In this document: positions 35,699-43,737 of the stretch, piece by piece | Position numbering within the stretch: position 1 is the first letter of the stretch | Layout of the letters: each line of letters begins with the position of its first letter | Source: Tranquillimonas rosea | GTDB lineage: Bacteria > Pseudomonadota > Alphaproteobacteria > Rhodobacterales > Rhodobacteraceae | Direction of reading: 5' to 3' | Length of the DNA stretch: 64,000 nucleotides | Assembly: GCF_900111315.1 (NCBI RefSeq) | Contig: NZ_FOGU01000001.1 | Location: 496,001 to 560,000 of the forward strand | Program-made: the position numbers and the translations under genes | The notes under the pieces: generated by a model | Databases searched by the model: none | Seen by the model: only the letters and a program-made list of their open reading frames with translations | What the model was told of the DNA's origin: nothing

Positions 35699-35889
35699 CC
35701 CGTCTTCGGTCCCCCCAATATCCTCGCCGGAGGCACGGCCCCGTCTGGTGGACCCGACGACCCCCCGGACGTCTCCGGCCACCCTGAACCTGCCACGACG
35801 CCAACGGCCCTTACGCCCTCCACTTCACCACCCGCAACGACGCGCTCCCCCACTCTTTGGTCCCCAAAAATATCCCCGCCGGAGGCACG
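35581..35889 (+). repeat. Tandem 155-bp duplication of the small gene's 3' end, second copy decayed
   Basis: Copy A (35581-35735) covers the last codons of the small gene and its 3' flank. Copy B (35736-35889) repeats it in order, from CGGCCCCGTCTGGTGGACC through CCGGACGTCTCCGGCC to the TATCC-CGCCGGAGGCACG end. Copy B has an inserted C after the TGGACC stretch that shifts the frame, plus many substitutions, so it is a non-coding relic. Confidence 0.75.
35704..35736. repeat. Dispersed intergenic motif, copy 1
   Basis: CTTCGGTCCCCCCAATATCC followed by TCGCCGGAGGCAC. The same pattern recurs at 35853 and, with variation, at 37959. It is AT-rich in the centre and GC-rich at the flanks. Confidence 0.55.
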
Positions 35890-35890
35890 T
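35853..35890. repeat. Dispersed intergenic motif, copy 2
   Basis: CTCTTTGGTCCCCAAAAATA then TCCCCGCCGGAGGCACG. It ends the second unit of the tandem duplication and is followed by a GC palindrome and by the terminator of the opposing operon. Confidence 0.55.
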
Positions 35891-35910
35891 GGCCCCTCGG
35901 GGCCGCCTCC

Positions 35911-35940
35911 AAACGAAAAACGCGGCCCCAAGGGGCCGCG
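35911..35940 (-). terminator. Terminator of the pyrimidine/NMT1-type transporter operon
   Basis: On the minus strand a perfect 9-bp stem (CGCGGCCCC/GGGGCCGCG, loop TT) is followed by TTTTTCGTTT. It lies 31 bases past the binding-protein stop. Confidence 0.85.
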
Positions 35941-35971
35941 CAAATCCGCTCACCGAGTCCCCCCGGTGCCG

Positions 35972-36967
35972 CTATTCCAGCGCCATGTCGGTGATCTCGT
36001 GCGTCCAGGCCGCGTCGCCCGGATCCTCTGTGATCACCGGGTCCGACCCGCCGGCCAGCAGCGTGTCGACGGTGCGCTGGAACGCCTCTGGGTCGAGCGA
36101 GCCGTCCGACCCCTCGGTCAGCTTGGCGATCTCGCGCATCATCCGCTTCTGGTGCTTCTCGGTCTGCGCCCCGGTCGCGTCGTTCTCCAGCACGATCTCC
36201 GCCGCCGCGTCCGGGTTCTCCTCCGCCCAGTCCCAGCCGCGCATCGAGGCGGCGACGAATCGCGCCAGCGCGTCTTTCATGCCGTCTTCGGCCAGCGTCT
36301 CCTCGGTGACGTACAGCCCGTCCTCCAGCGTCGCCACGCCGCGGTCCTCGTACTTGAACGTCACCAGCTGGTCCTCGCTGATGCCGGCATCGATGATCTG
36401 CCAGTACTCGTTGTATGTCATGGTCGAGATGCAATCCGCCTGCCCCTGCAGCAGCGGATCGACGTTGAAACCCTGTTTCAGGACCTCGACGCCCTCCTCG
36501 CCACCGTCGGTGGGAATCTCCAGCTGCGACATCCACGACAGGAACGGATACTCGTTGCCGAAGAACCAGACGCCCAGCGTGCGGCCGGGAAAGTCGTCGG
36601 GGCTCTCCACGCCGGTCTCTTCCAGGCAGGTCAGCATCATGCCCGATTCCGCGAAGGGCTGGGCGATATTGACCAGCGGCAGCCCGCGCTCGCGCGCCGC
36701 CAGCGCCGCCGGCATCCATTCCACGACGACATCAGCGCCGCCACCGGCCAGCACCTGCGTCGGCGCGATGTCCGGCCCGCCGGGACGGATCGTCACGTCC
36801 AGCCCGGCCTCTTCGTAGAACCCCTCGTCCTTGGCGACGTAATAGCCCGCGAACTGGGCCTGCGTGACCCATTTCAGCTGCAGCGTCAGCTCGTCGAGAT
36901 CCTGCGCCGAGGCCATCGCCCCCGGCACCAGCGCAACCGCGATCGCGGCTCCCGTCAGTCTTTTCAT
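35972..36967 (-). CDS. ABC transporter binding protein (NMT1/THI5-like)
   Basis: A 331-residue periplasmic protein with a signal peptide (ends GAMASAQ). The mature N-terminus LTLQLKWVTQAQFAGYYVAK and the loop FYEEAGLDVTIRPGG are standard for NMT1/THI5-like binding proteins, which bind pyrimidine-like or sulfonate ligands. It is the last gene of an operon with two permeases, an ATPase and pyrimidine-degrading hydrolases, so pyrimidines, dihydropyrimidines or hydantoins are the likely ligands. A terminator follows. Confidence 0.9.
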   Translation of the reverse strand: MKRLTGAAIAVALVPGAMASAQDLDELTLQLKWVTQAQFAGYYVAKDEGFYEEAGLDVTIRPGGPDIAPTQVLAGGGADVVVEWMPAALAARERGLPLVNIAQPFAESGMMLTCLEETGVESPDDFPGRTLGVWFFGNEYPFLSWMSQLEIPTDGGEEGVEVLKQGFNVDPLLQGQADCISTMTYNEYWQIIDAGISEDQLVTFKYEDRGVATLEDGLYVTEETLAEDGMKDALARFVAASMRGWDWAEENPDAAAEIVLENDATGAQTEKHQKRMMREIAKLTEGSDGSLDPEAFQRTVDTLLAGGSDPVITEDPGDAAWTHEITDMALE

Positions 36968-37007
36968 CTCGCTATACTCCCAGTTGGTTGTTTGGCTATT
37001 GTCGTTG

Positions 37008-37946
37008 TTATCGTTGCGACGGATGCCAGAAGGTCACCCGGCGTTCGGCCAGCGCCACGGCCCCGTAAAAGGCCGACCCGGCCAGCGCCGCCACGGTGAT
37101 CTCGGCCCAGACCATGTCCAGGCTCAGGCGCCCCACCTCGGTCGAGATGCGGAACCCCATCCCCCGCGTCGGCGAGCCGAAGAACTCGGCCACGATCGCG
37201 CCGATCAGCGCCAGCGTGGTGCAGATCTTCAGCCCGTTGAAGACGAACGGCATCGCTGCCGGCAGCCGCAGCTTCAGAAGCGTCGGCCAGTAGCCCGCGG
37301 CATAGGTCTTCATCAGGTCGCGCTGCATCGCATCGGTGGCGGCCAGCCCCGCGACGGTGTTCACCAGCATCGGGAAGAACACCATCACCACCACGACCGC
37401 CGCCTTCGATTCCCAGTCGAAGCCGAACCACATCACCAGGATCGGCGCGGTCCCGACGATCGGCAACGCGGCGATGAAATTGCCCACCGGCAGCAGCCCC
37501 CGCTGCAAAAACGGCGAACGATCGATCGCCACCGCCGTCAGCAAAGCCGCGCCGCAGCCCAGGACATATCCCGTCAGCGCCCCCCGCAGGAAGGTCTGCA
37601 CGAAATCCTCCCACAGCGTCGGCACCTCCGCCCCGATCCGCGCGCCGATGGCCGAGGGCGGCGGCAGGATCACCGCCGGCACCCCGAACAGCCGCACCAC
37701 CATCTCCCACAGGACCAGCAACGTCAGCCCGAACAACAGCGGCACCGCCAGCGTCGTCACCCGCGTCCGCCGTTGCGCCGCAAGCCACGTGTTCACCCAC
37801 CAGGCGCCCGCCCAGACGGCGACCACCGGCACCAGCCGCAGGTCCACGAGCGCGGCGCAGACCAGCGCGGCCCCGATCCAGAGAGGGCCCGCGCCACCGC
37901 GCAGCAGCCCCGCCGCGGGCCCGTGTTTCAATTCGTTCAGCGCCAG
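37008..37946 (-). CDS. ABC transporter permease (SsuC/TauC-like), non-canonical start
   Basis: A permease of ~312 residues with six to seven helices and an EAA-type loop (LMKTYAAGYWPTLLKLRLPA). It is one half of the pyrimidine-type importer. No ATG or GTG exists at a sensible place: the strong AAGGAGGGG (37952-37960) is followed by GTC then CTG at 37946 (seven bases from the GGAGG core). The next alternative is TTG at 37931, 22 bases away; an in-frame ATG at 38096 would read through arginine-rich nonsense and into the upstream gene. I give CTG provisionally. A dispersed repeat copy sits over the upstream end of this region. Confidence 0.72.
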   Translation of the reverse strand: MALNELKHGPAAGLLRGGAGPLWIGAALVCAALVDLRLVPVVAVWAGAWWVNTWLAAQRRTRVTTLAVPLLFGLTLLVLWEMVVRLFGVPAVILPPPSAIGARIGAEVPTLWEDFVQTFLRGALTGYVLGCGAALLTAVAIDRSPFLQRGLLPVGNFIAALPIVGTAPILVMWFGFDWESKAAVVVVMVFFPMLVNTVAGLAATDAMQRDLMKTYAAGYWPTLLKLRLPAAMPFVFNGLKICTTLALIGAIVAEFFGSPTRGMGFRISTEVGRLSLDMVWAEITVAALAGSAFYGAVALAERRVTFWHPSQR

Positions 37947-37958
37947 GACGGCCCCTCC

Positions 37959-37994
37959 TTCTTCTGTCCGGAAATATCCTCGGGGGGGCGCCCG
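37959..37994. repeat. Dispersed intergenic motif, copy 3
   Basis: CTTCTTCTGTCCGGAAATAT then CCTCGGGGGGCGCC on the plus strand shares the CTTYKGTCC--AAATATCC core with the copies at 35704 and 35853. It lies between two permease genes on the minus strand and provides part of the ribosome binding region of the downstream one. Confidence 0.5.
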
Positions 37995-38040
37995 CAGGGC
38001 GCGGGGGGCGGACAGCCCCCCTCGGCGGCGGCCCGACCGC

Positions 38041-38979
38041 TCACCGGTCCATCCCCATGCGCCGCAGCACCGCGCGCTGCACCGCGCCGATGGCACCCAC
38101 CAGCAGCGCCGCGCAGACCGCGGCCATCAACAGCGCCGACCAGATCTGCACCGTCTGCCCGTAATAGCTGCCCGACAGCAGCCGCGCGCCAAGCCCCTGC
38201 ACCGCTCCCGTGGGCAGCTCGCCCACGATGGCGCCGACGAGGCTCGCGGCGATGCCCACCTTGAGCGAGGCGAAGAGATACGGGATCGACGCCGGCAGCC
38301 GCAGCTTCCAGAACACCTGCCCCCGGCTCGCCGAATAGGTCCTGAGCAGGTCCATCTGCATCGCGCCCGGACTGCGCAGGCCCGACACCATGCCGACCAC
38401 GACCGGGAAGAACGACAGGTAGGCCGAGATGATCGCCTTCGGCACGATCCCCTGTATCCCGATCGAGTTCAGCACGACGATGATCATCGGCGCGATCGCC
38501 AGGATCGGGATCGTCTGGCTGGCGATGGCCCAGGGCATCACGCTCATGTCCATCGCGCGGTTGTGGACGATCCCCACCGCCAGCAGGATGCCCAGCACCG
38601 TGCCGAAGCCGAACCCCGCGAGCGTCGCGCTCAGCGTGACCCAGGCGTGGTAGACGAGGCTCCGGCGCGACGTGATCTCCTGGGCGATGACCGTGTCGTA
38701 AAGCTCGACCGCCACCTGGTGCGGCGCCGGCAGCATCGGCCGGTCCTGCGCCATCGTGTCGGCGACCAGCTCGGCAAAGCCCACCTCGCGGTCCGCCCGC
38801 GCAGCCTGGTCGAGGGTCCATTGCGCGTTCAGCGCGACCGTGCCCACGTACCACAGCGCGAAGATCGCCAGCACCACGGCCAGCACCGGTCCCGCCGCCG
38901 CACCCCGGCCGCGCAGCCACAGGCCGACGCGTCCCGATCGTCCGGCGCCCGCGCCCGGTGCGGCGATCGGCGCGCTCAT
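38041..38979 (-). CDS. ABC transporter permease (SsuC/TauC-like)
   Basis: A 312-residue permease with seven or so helices and the ATPase-contact loop DLLRTYSASRGQVFWKLRLP. It has a longer periplasmic segment near the N-terminus (about residues 55-90) than SsuC. It pairs with the second permease to form a heterodimeric channel. I start at MSAPIAAPG (38979); the frame is open 54 bases further, but that part consists of the GTGCAC repeat array. It is 72 bases after the ATPase gene. Confidence 0.87.
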   Translation of the reverse strand: MSAPIAAPGAGAGRSGRVGLWLRGRGAAAGPVLAVVLAIFALWYVGTVALNAQWTLDQAARADREVGFAELVADTMAQDRPMLPAPHQVAVELYDTVIAQEITSRRSLVYHAWVTLSATLAGFGFGTVLGILLAVGIVHNRAMDMSVMPWAIASQTIPILAIAPMIIVVLNSIGIQGIVPKAIISAYLSFFPVVVGMVSGLRSPGAMQMDLLRTYSASRGQVFWKLRLPASIPYLFASLKVGIAASLVGAIVGELPTGAVQGLGARLLSGSYYGQTVQIWSALLMAAVCAALLVGAIGAVQRAVLRRMGMDR

Positions 38980-39005
38980 GGATGCCCCCGGTGTATGTAC
39001 CGATG

Positions 39006-39044
39006 GTGCACGGTTTGTGCACGCCCGGTGCACGCTCTGTGCAT
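39006..39044. promoter_or_regulatory. Four GTGCAC sites at exact 11-base spacing
   Basis: GTGCAC at 39006, 39017 and 39028 and GTGCAT at 39039 are each one helical turn apart, and they form two imperfect 22-base tandem units. As DNA they could be a phased operator. As RNA, neighbouring sites pair into two small hairpins with five-base loops. The array fills the gap between the ATPase gene and the first permease gene. Confidence 0.6.
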
Positions 39045-39051
39045 CGTCCGA

Positions 39052-39870
39052 TCAGGCATCGCCATGCCCCGCCCGCAGCCCCTCGCGCACCCGGTGGGCC
39101 ACCTCGATGAACGCGGCCGAATCCCGGATATCCAGCGGCCGCTCCGCCGGCAGCGGACTGTCGATGATGTCGGTGATCCGCCCCGGCCGCGGCGACATGA
39201 CGACGATCTTGGTCGACAGATAGACCGCCTCGGGGATCGAGTGAGTCACGAACAGGCACGTCTTTTTCGTGCGAGCCCAAAGGCTTAGAAGCTGCTCGTT
39301 CAGGTGGTCGCGGACGATCTCGTCGAGCGCCCCGAAGGGTTCGTCCATCAGCAGCAGGTCGGCGTCGAAGGCCAGCGCGCGGGCAATCGACGCCCGCTGC
39401 TGCATCCCGCCCGAAAGCTGCCAAGGATACTTCTTGTCGAATCCTTCAAGATCAACAAGTTGCAGGACCTCTCTCATGCGGCGATCCTGCTCGGCGCGGT
39501 CGTATCCCATGATCTCCAGCGGCAGCTTCACGTTCTTGCCGATGGTGCGCCACGGATACAGCCCCGCCGCCTGGAAGACATAGCCGTAAGCCCTTGCCTT
39601 CCTTGCCTCTTCCGGTGTCATGCCGTTGACCGAGATGTCCCCGCCCGTGGGCGTCTCCAGCGCGGCGACCACCCTCAGGAAGGTGGTCTTGCCGCAACCC
39701 GAGGGCCCGATGAAGCTGACGAACTCGCCCTTCCCGATCTCGAGGCTCACATCCCTCAGGGCCTGCACGGCCCCGTCGGATGTCTCGAAGGTCAGGTCGA
39801 CGTTTCTGGCAGAGACGACAGTGCCTTGGCCTGCGTCCTTCACCTGGGTGGTAGCCTCTGCCACGGCCAT
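39052..39870 (-). CDS. ABC transporter ATP-binding protein (SsuB/TauB-like)
   Basis: A 272-residue importer ATPase with Walker A GPSGCGKTT, signature LSGGMQQRASIARAL and Walker B LLLMDEPFGALD. The signature and DEPFGALD motif group it with the nitrate/sulfonate/NMT1-type ATPases, in agreement with the binding protein. It begins inside the stop codon of the dihydropyrimidinase gene (ATGA), so enzyme and transporter are translationally coupled. Confidence 0.93.
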   Translation of the reverse strand: MAVAEATTQVKDAGQGTVVSARNVDLTFETSDGAVQALRDVSLEIGKGEFVSFIGPSGCGKTTFLRVVAALETPTGGDISVNGMTPEEARKARAYGYVFQAAGLYPWRTIGKNVKLPLEIMGYDRAEQDRRMREVLQLVDLEGFDKKYPWQLSGGMQQRASIARALAFDADLLLMDEPFGALDEIVRDHLNEQLLSLWARTKKTCLFVTHSIPEAVYLSTKIVVMSPRPGRITDIIDSPLPAERPLDIRDSAAFIEVAHRVREGLRAGHGDA

Positions 39871-41324
39871 CAGACACCGCTCGCGGGGATGCCGGACCGC
39901 TCGACCTTGCGGGGCGCCGTCAGCTCTTTCCAGGTGCTGAGCGCGCGGTTCACCGGACCGTTCGCCGGCCGCTTGATGAAGCTGCCATAGCCCTCTTTCG
40001 GTATCACCTTGCCATCGTCGACCGCCAGGCGTCCGCGATTGAGCACGTAGCGCGGCAGGCCCTTCACATGCTTGCCCTCGAAGACGTTGTAATCAATGGC
40101 GGATTCCTGCGTCTTGGCCGAGATCGTCTTTTCCTTCGCAGGGTCCAGCACCAGGATGTCGGCATCCGCCCCCACCATGATCGCGCCCTTGCACGGGTAG
40201 ATGTTGAGGATCTTGGCGATATTGGTCGAGGTGACTGCAACGAACTCGTTCGGCGTCAGCCGCCCGGTCCCAACGCCATAGGTCCAGAGCATCGGGATGC
40301 GATCCTCCAGCCCGCCGGTCCCGTTCGGGATCTTGGTGAAGTCGCCGACCCCCATCCGCTTCTGCTCGGTCGAGAAGGCGCAGTGGTCGGTCGCCACGAC
40401 CGAGAGAGAGCCCGATTGCAGCCCCGCCCAGAGACTGTCCTGGTGCTTCTTGTTGCGGAACGGCGGCGACATCACGCGCCGGGCCGAGTGGTCCCAGTCG
40501 TCGCTGAAATATTCGCTGTCATCGAGTGTAAGGTGCTGGATAAGTGGTTCACCGTAAACGCGTTTTCCTTGCATCCGAGCCCGGCGGATCGCCTCGTGGC
40601 TCTCTTCGCAGGAGGTGTGCACGACATAGAGCGGCACGCCGGCCATGTCGGCGATCATGATCGCGCGGTTCGTTGCCTCACCCTCAACCTCCGGCGGCCG
40701 GGAATAGGCATGCGCTTCGGGGCCGTTGTTGCCTTCGGCCATGAACTTGGCCTGCAGGTCGGCGACAACGTCCCCGTTCTCAGCATGGACCAGCGGCATC
40801 GCCCCCAGCTCGGAACACCGCTTGAACGACGCGAACATCTCGTCGTCGTTCACCATCAACGCGCCCTTGTAGGCCATGAAGTGCTTGAAGGTATTGATCC
40901 CCTTCTCCTTCACCACGGTCTCCATCTCGTTGAAGACCTGCTCGGACCACCACGTGATCGCCATGTGGAAGGAGTAGTCGCAATGGGCCTGCGCCGACTT
41001 GTTGTCCCATTGCTGGATCGCGTCCAGCAGCCCCTGGCCGGGCTGTGGCAGCGCGAAGTCGACGCACATCGTCGTCCCCCCGGCCAGCGCCGCGCGGGTG
41101 CCGCTTTCGAAATCGTCGGTGGAGAACGTGCCCATGAAGGGCATCTCCATGTGGGTGTGCGGATCGATCCCGCCGGGCATGACGTAGCATCCCGTCGCGT
41201 CGAGCGTATCGTCGCCCTTCAGACCGCTTCCGATCTGGGCAATTTTTCCATCCTCGACAAGGACATCCGCCTCATAGGTGAGGTCCGCGGTGACGATGGT
41301 GCCGTTCTTGATGACCGTGCTCAT
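39870..41324 (-). CDS. hydA: Dihydropyrimidinase / hydantoinase
   Basis: A 484-residue amidohydrolase that opens 5,6-dihydrouracil or hydantoin to the N-carbamoyl amino acid. Metal ligands are His56 and His58 (GGIDPHTHME); the carbamylated lysine is Lys153 (FMAYKGALM); downstream HTSCEESHEAI and the VVATDHCAFS segment with Asp complete the site. It is the second step of the reductive pathway, between PreA/PreT and the ureidopropionase-type amidohydrolase. It overlaps the transporter ATPase gene. Confidence 0.95.
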   Translation of the reverse strand: MSTVIKNGTIVTADLTYEADVLVEDGKIAQIGSGLKGDDTLDATGCYVMPGGIDPHTHMEMPFMGTFSTDDFESGTRAALAGGTTMCVDFALPQPGQGLLDAIQQWDNKSAQAHCDYSFHMAITWWSEQVFNEMETVVKEKGINTFKHFMAYKGALMVNDDEMFASFKRCSELGAMPLVHAENGDVVADLQAKFMAEGNNGPEAHAYSRPPEVEGEATNRAIMIADMAGVPLYVVHTSCEESHEAIRRARMQGKRVYGEPLIQHLTLDDSEYFSDDWDHSARRVMSPPFRNKKHQDSLWAGLQSGSLSVVATDHCAFSTEQKRMGVGDFTKIPNGTGGLEDRIPMLWTYGVGTGRLTPNEFVAVTSTNIAKILNIYPCKGAIMVGADADILVLDPAKEKTISAKTQESAIDYNVFEGKHVKGLPRYVLNRGRLAVDDGKVIPKEGYGSFIKRPANGPVNRALSTWKELTAPRKVERSGIPASGV

Positions 41325-41335
41325 CTTCTGTCCTT

Positions 41336-41587
41336 TCAGGTATCGCAGATTTGCGCGCCGGAGGCGTCGTTCAGGCGGAAGCCCACAGGCGGATCGCTCT
41401 GTTCGATCATGACGCCGTAGCAGCCATTCTCGTCGCGGATCAGTAGCGCCGGATCGACGCCATCGGGCAGCGCAGCCATCGCGCGCGGAGAGATGTCGCG
41501 CAGGCGCCCGTCCTCGTCGCGCTCACTCAGGGCGCACCCCGTCGCCAGGGCTAGAAGAGGCGCTGCAATCAGTAACTTGGACGTCAT
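41336..41587 (-). CDS. Small lipoprotein
   Basis: An 83-residue predicted lipoprotein: MTSKLLIAAPLLALATGC gives a lipobox (LATGC, Cys18), followed by an acidic soluble part with two further cysteines (DENGCYGVMIEQSDP and GAQICDT). These two could form a disulfide. It sits between the ureidopropionase-type and hydantoinase genes with two- and eleven-base gaps, so it is expressed with the pyrimidine enzymes. Its role there is unknown. Confidence 0.75.
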   Translation of the reverse strand: MTSKLLIAAPLLALATGCALSERDEDGRLRDISPRAMAALPDGVDPALLIRDENGCYGVMIEQSDPPVGFRLNDASGAQICDT

Positions 41588-41589
41588 TC

Positions 41590-42840
41590 TTACTCCACGA
41601 TTTCCGCTGTCTCGACCACGGCATGAAACAGGACGTTCGCCCCTGCCGCCGCCCATTCGGGGCTGATTTCCTCGGCTTCGTTATGGCTCAGGCCGTCGAC
41701 GCAGGGGCACATCACCATCGCCGTCGGCGCGACGCGGTTGATCCAGCAGGCGTCGTGCCCGGCGCCGGAGACGATGTCGCGATGGGAATAGCCGAGCCGT
41801 TCGGCCGCGTTGCGCACGGCGGTCACGCACTGGGCGTCGAACTCCACCGGGTCGAACCCGCCGACCTTCTCAAGTTCGATCTGCAAGCCCATGTCATCGC
41901 ATATCTTTTTAGCCCCCGCGTCCAGACGCTCTTCCATGTCCTTGATGACCGAAAGGTCCGGCGAGCGAAAGTCGACCGTGAACACGGCCTTGCCGGGGAT
42001 CACGTTGCGCGAGTTCGGGTAGATGTCGATATGACCGGCGGCGCCCACCGCGTCGGGCTTGTGCGACCAGGCGATCTCTTCCACGAGCTCCAGGATACGC
42101 GCCATGCCAAGCCCGGCGTTCTTGCGCATCGGCATCGGGGTCGAGCCGGTGTGGCTTTCCTTGCCGGTCACCGTGACCTGCGTCCAGCTCAGGCCCTGTC
42201 CGTGGGTGACGACGCCCACGTCCTTTTCCTCGACCTCCAGGATCGGGCCCTGCTCGATATGCAGCTCGAAGAAGGCATGCATCTTGCGCTCGCCCACGGG
42301 CTCGTCCCCGCGCCAGCCGATGCGGTCCAGTTCCTCTCCGAATTTCAGGCCCTTGGCGTCCTCTCTTGATTCCGCCCAATCCTGCGCGTGCATTCCGGCG
42401 AAGACACCCGACGACAGCATCGCCGGGGCAAAGCGCGTGCCCTCTTCGTTGGTCCAGTTGGTGACGACGATGGGGTGTTTCGTCTTGATGCCGAGGTCGT
42501 TGAGCGAGCGCACGATCTCGAGCCCGCCCAGCACGCCCAGGACGCCATCATACTTCCCGCCGGTCGGCTGGGTGTCGAGGTGGCTGCCCACGTAGACCGG
42601 AAGCGCGTCGGGATCGGTGCCCTCGCGCCGCGCGAACATGTTGCCCATCGTGTCGAGCCCCATGGTCATGCCCGCGGCCTCGCACCACGACTGGAACAGC
42701 GCGCGGCCCTCCGCATCGGCATCCGTCAGCGTCTGGCGGTTGTTGCCGCCCGCCACGCCCGGGCCGATTTCGGCCATTTCCATCAGCGACTCCCAAAGCC
42801 GCGATCCGTCGATCTTGAGGTTCTCACCCGGCGCTGCCAT
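41590..42840 (-). CDS. Zn-dependent N-carbamoyl amino acid amidohydrolase (beta-ureidopropionase type)
   Basis: A 416-residue M20-family hydrolase that releases ammonia and CO2 from N-carbamoyl-beta-alanine or related N-carbamoyl amino acids. Metal ligands lie in GSHLDTQPTGGKYDG (His87, Asp98), NEEGTRFAP (Glu132/133) and FELHIEQGP. This family includes AllC-like, HyuC and bacterial PydC enzymes; the operon with dihydropyrimidinase favours the third step of reductive pyrimidine degradation. It is the first gene after the RutR-like operator, divergent from the repressor gene. Confidence 0.92.
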   Translation of the reverse strand: MAAPGENLKIDGSRLWESLMEMAEIGPGVAGGNNRQTLTDADAEGRALFQSWCEAAGMTMGLDTMGNMFARREGTDPDALPVYVGSHLDTQPTGGKYDGVLGVLGGLEIVRSLNDLGIKTKHPIVVTNWTNEEGTRFAPAMLSSGVFAGMHAQDWAESREDAKGLKFGEELDRIGWRGDEPVGERKMHAFFELHIEQGPILEVEEKDVGVVTHGQGLSWTQVTVTGKESHTGSTPMPMRKNAGLGMARILELVEEIAWSHKPDAVGAAGHIDIYPNSRNVIPGKAVFTVDFRSPDLSVIKDMEERLDAGAKKICDDMGLQIELEKVGGFDPVEFDAQCVTAVRNAAERLGYSHRDIVSGAGHDACWINRVAPTAMVMCPCVDGLSHNEAEEISPEWAAAGANVLFHAVVETAEIVE

Positions 42841-42900
42841 CCAGCCCCCATCCCTGTTGTTGCAGGTCCTGCGCCCGGCGCGGCCCCGTCAGTGATATTC

Positions 42901-42916
42901 TTGACCAATTGGTCAG
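42901..42916. promoter_or_regulatory. RutR-type operator TTGACCA-N2-TGGTCAG
   Basis: TTGACCAATTGGTCAG matches the E. coli RutR consensus palindrome TTGACCA-N2-TGGTCAA in all but the last base. It is in the divergent region between the ureidopropionase-type gene and the RutR-like gene. The first six bases could also act as a -35 for the plus-strand repressor gene. Confidence 0.85.
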
Positions 42917-43049
42917 GATCACGCTAGCAGAGAGCAATAGGCAGTCAAGAATTTCGGCCGACGCTTCGTACGGGGCCAAGATATGCCCATTTGTCGGCGT
43001 CCTTCGCGGCGGCGTGATGAATAACCGGGCACCGGAGGAGCCGAGTCCC

Positions 43050-43676
43050 ATGGATACGCTACCGCCCCGCACCACCCGCATCCAGAAAAAGAATGTCTCG
43101 CGCATCCTGGAAGCGGCGCTCGATGTCTTTTCGGCGAACGGATTCCGCGGCGCCACGCTTGAACAGATCGCCCGCGCGGCCGGTCTCTCGAAGCCGAACC
43201 TGCTGTATTACTTTCCCTCCAAGGAGGCGATCCATGTCGAGCTTCTGAGCGGGCTGATGTCCACCTGGCTCGATCCGCTTCGCCTGATCCATCCCTCTGG
43301 CGAGCCGGTGGAGGAGCTCATCGGGTACGTGATCCGCAAGCTCGAGATGTCGCGGCAATTTCCGCGCGAAAGCCGCCTGTTCGCCAACGAGATCGTGCAG
43401 GGCGCCCCGCGCATCATGCCGCTGATCGAGGGCGAATTGCGCGAGCTCGTGGAAGAGAAGAGCATCCTGATCCGACGCTGGCAGGACGCGGGCCGGCTGG
43501 CCCGGATGGAACCGCGGCACCTGATCTTTTCGATCTGGGCGACGACGCAGCACTACGCGGACTTCGACGTGCAAGTGCGCGGAATCCTTTCGGAAGAAGA
43601 CGAACGGCATTTCGAGGACGCGCGTGCGTTTCTCGAGACGTTCTACCGGAACGCGCTCGACCCGGCCCGCGGTTGA
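43050..43676 (+). CDS. rutR: TetR-family regulator, RutR-like
   Basis: A 208-residue repressor. The HTH (about residues 33-56) reads GATLEQIARAAGLSKPNLLYYFPSKEA-like, with the C-terminal half following the RutR/TetR_C_3 pattern (SRLFANEIVQGAPRIMPLIE, then LIFSIWATTQHYADFDVQV). E. coli RutR binds uracil or thymine and controls pyrimidine genes. The ATG at 43050 has GGAGG eleven bases upstream; a longer form from 43017 is possible. It is divergent from the hydrolase-transporter operon and sits beside a near-perfect operator. Confidence 0.88.
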   Translation: MDTLPPRTTRIQKKNVSRILEAALDVFSANGFRGATLEQIARAAGLSKPNLLYYFPSKEAIHVELLSGLMSTWLDPLRLIHPSGEPVEELIGYVIRKLEMSRQFPRESRLFANEIVQGAPRIMPLIEGELRELVEEKSILIRRWQDAGRLARMEPRHLIFSIWATTQHYADFDVQVRGILSEEDERHFEDARAFLETFYRNALDPARG

Positions 43677-43737
43677 GGTTTCGTAAAGAAACGGCGGCGA
43701 TGATGGGGCAAGGACATCGCCGCAAAGAGTATCCGTC

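Noticed and set aside
37946-38096. ATG at 38096 as the permease start
   Set aside because: It would add an arginine-rich leader through a repeat element and overlap the upstream permease gene by 56 bases.
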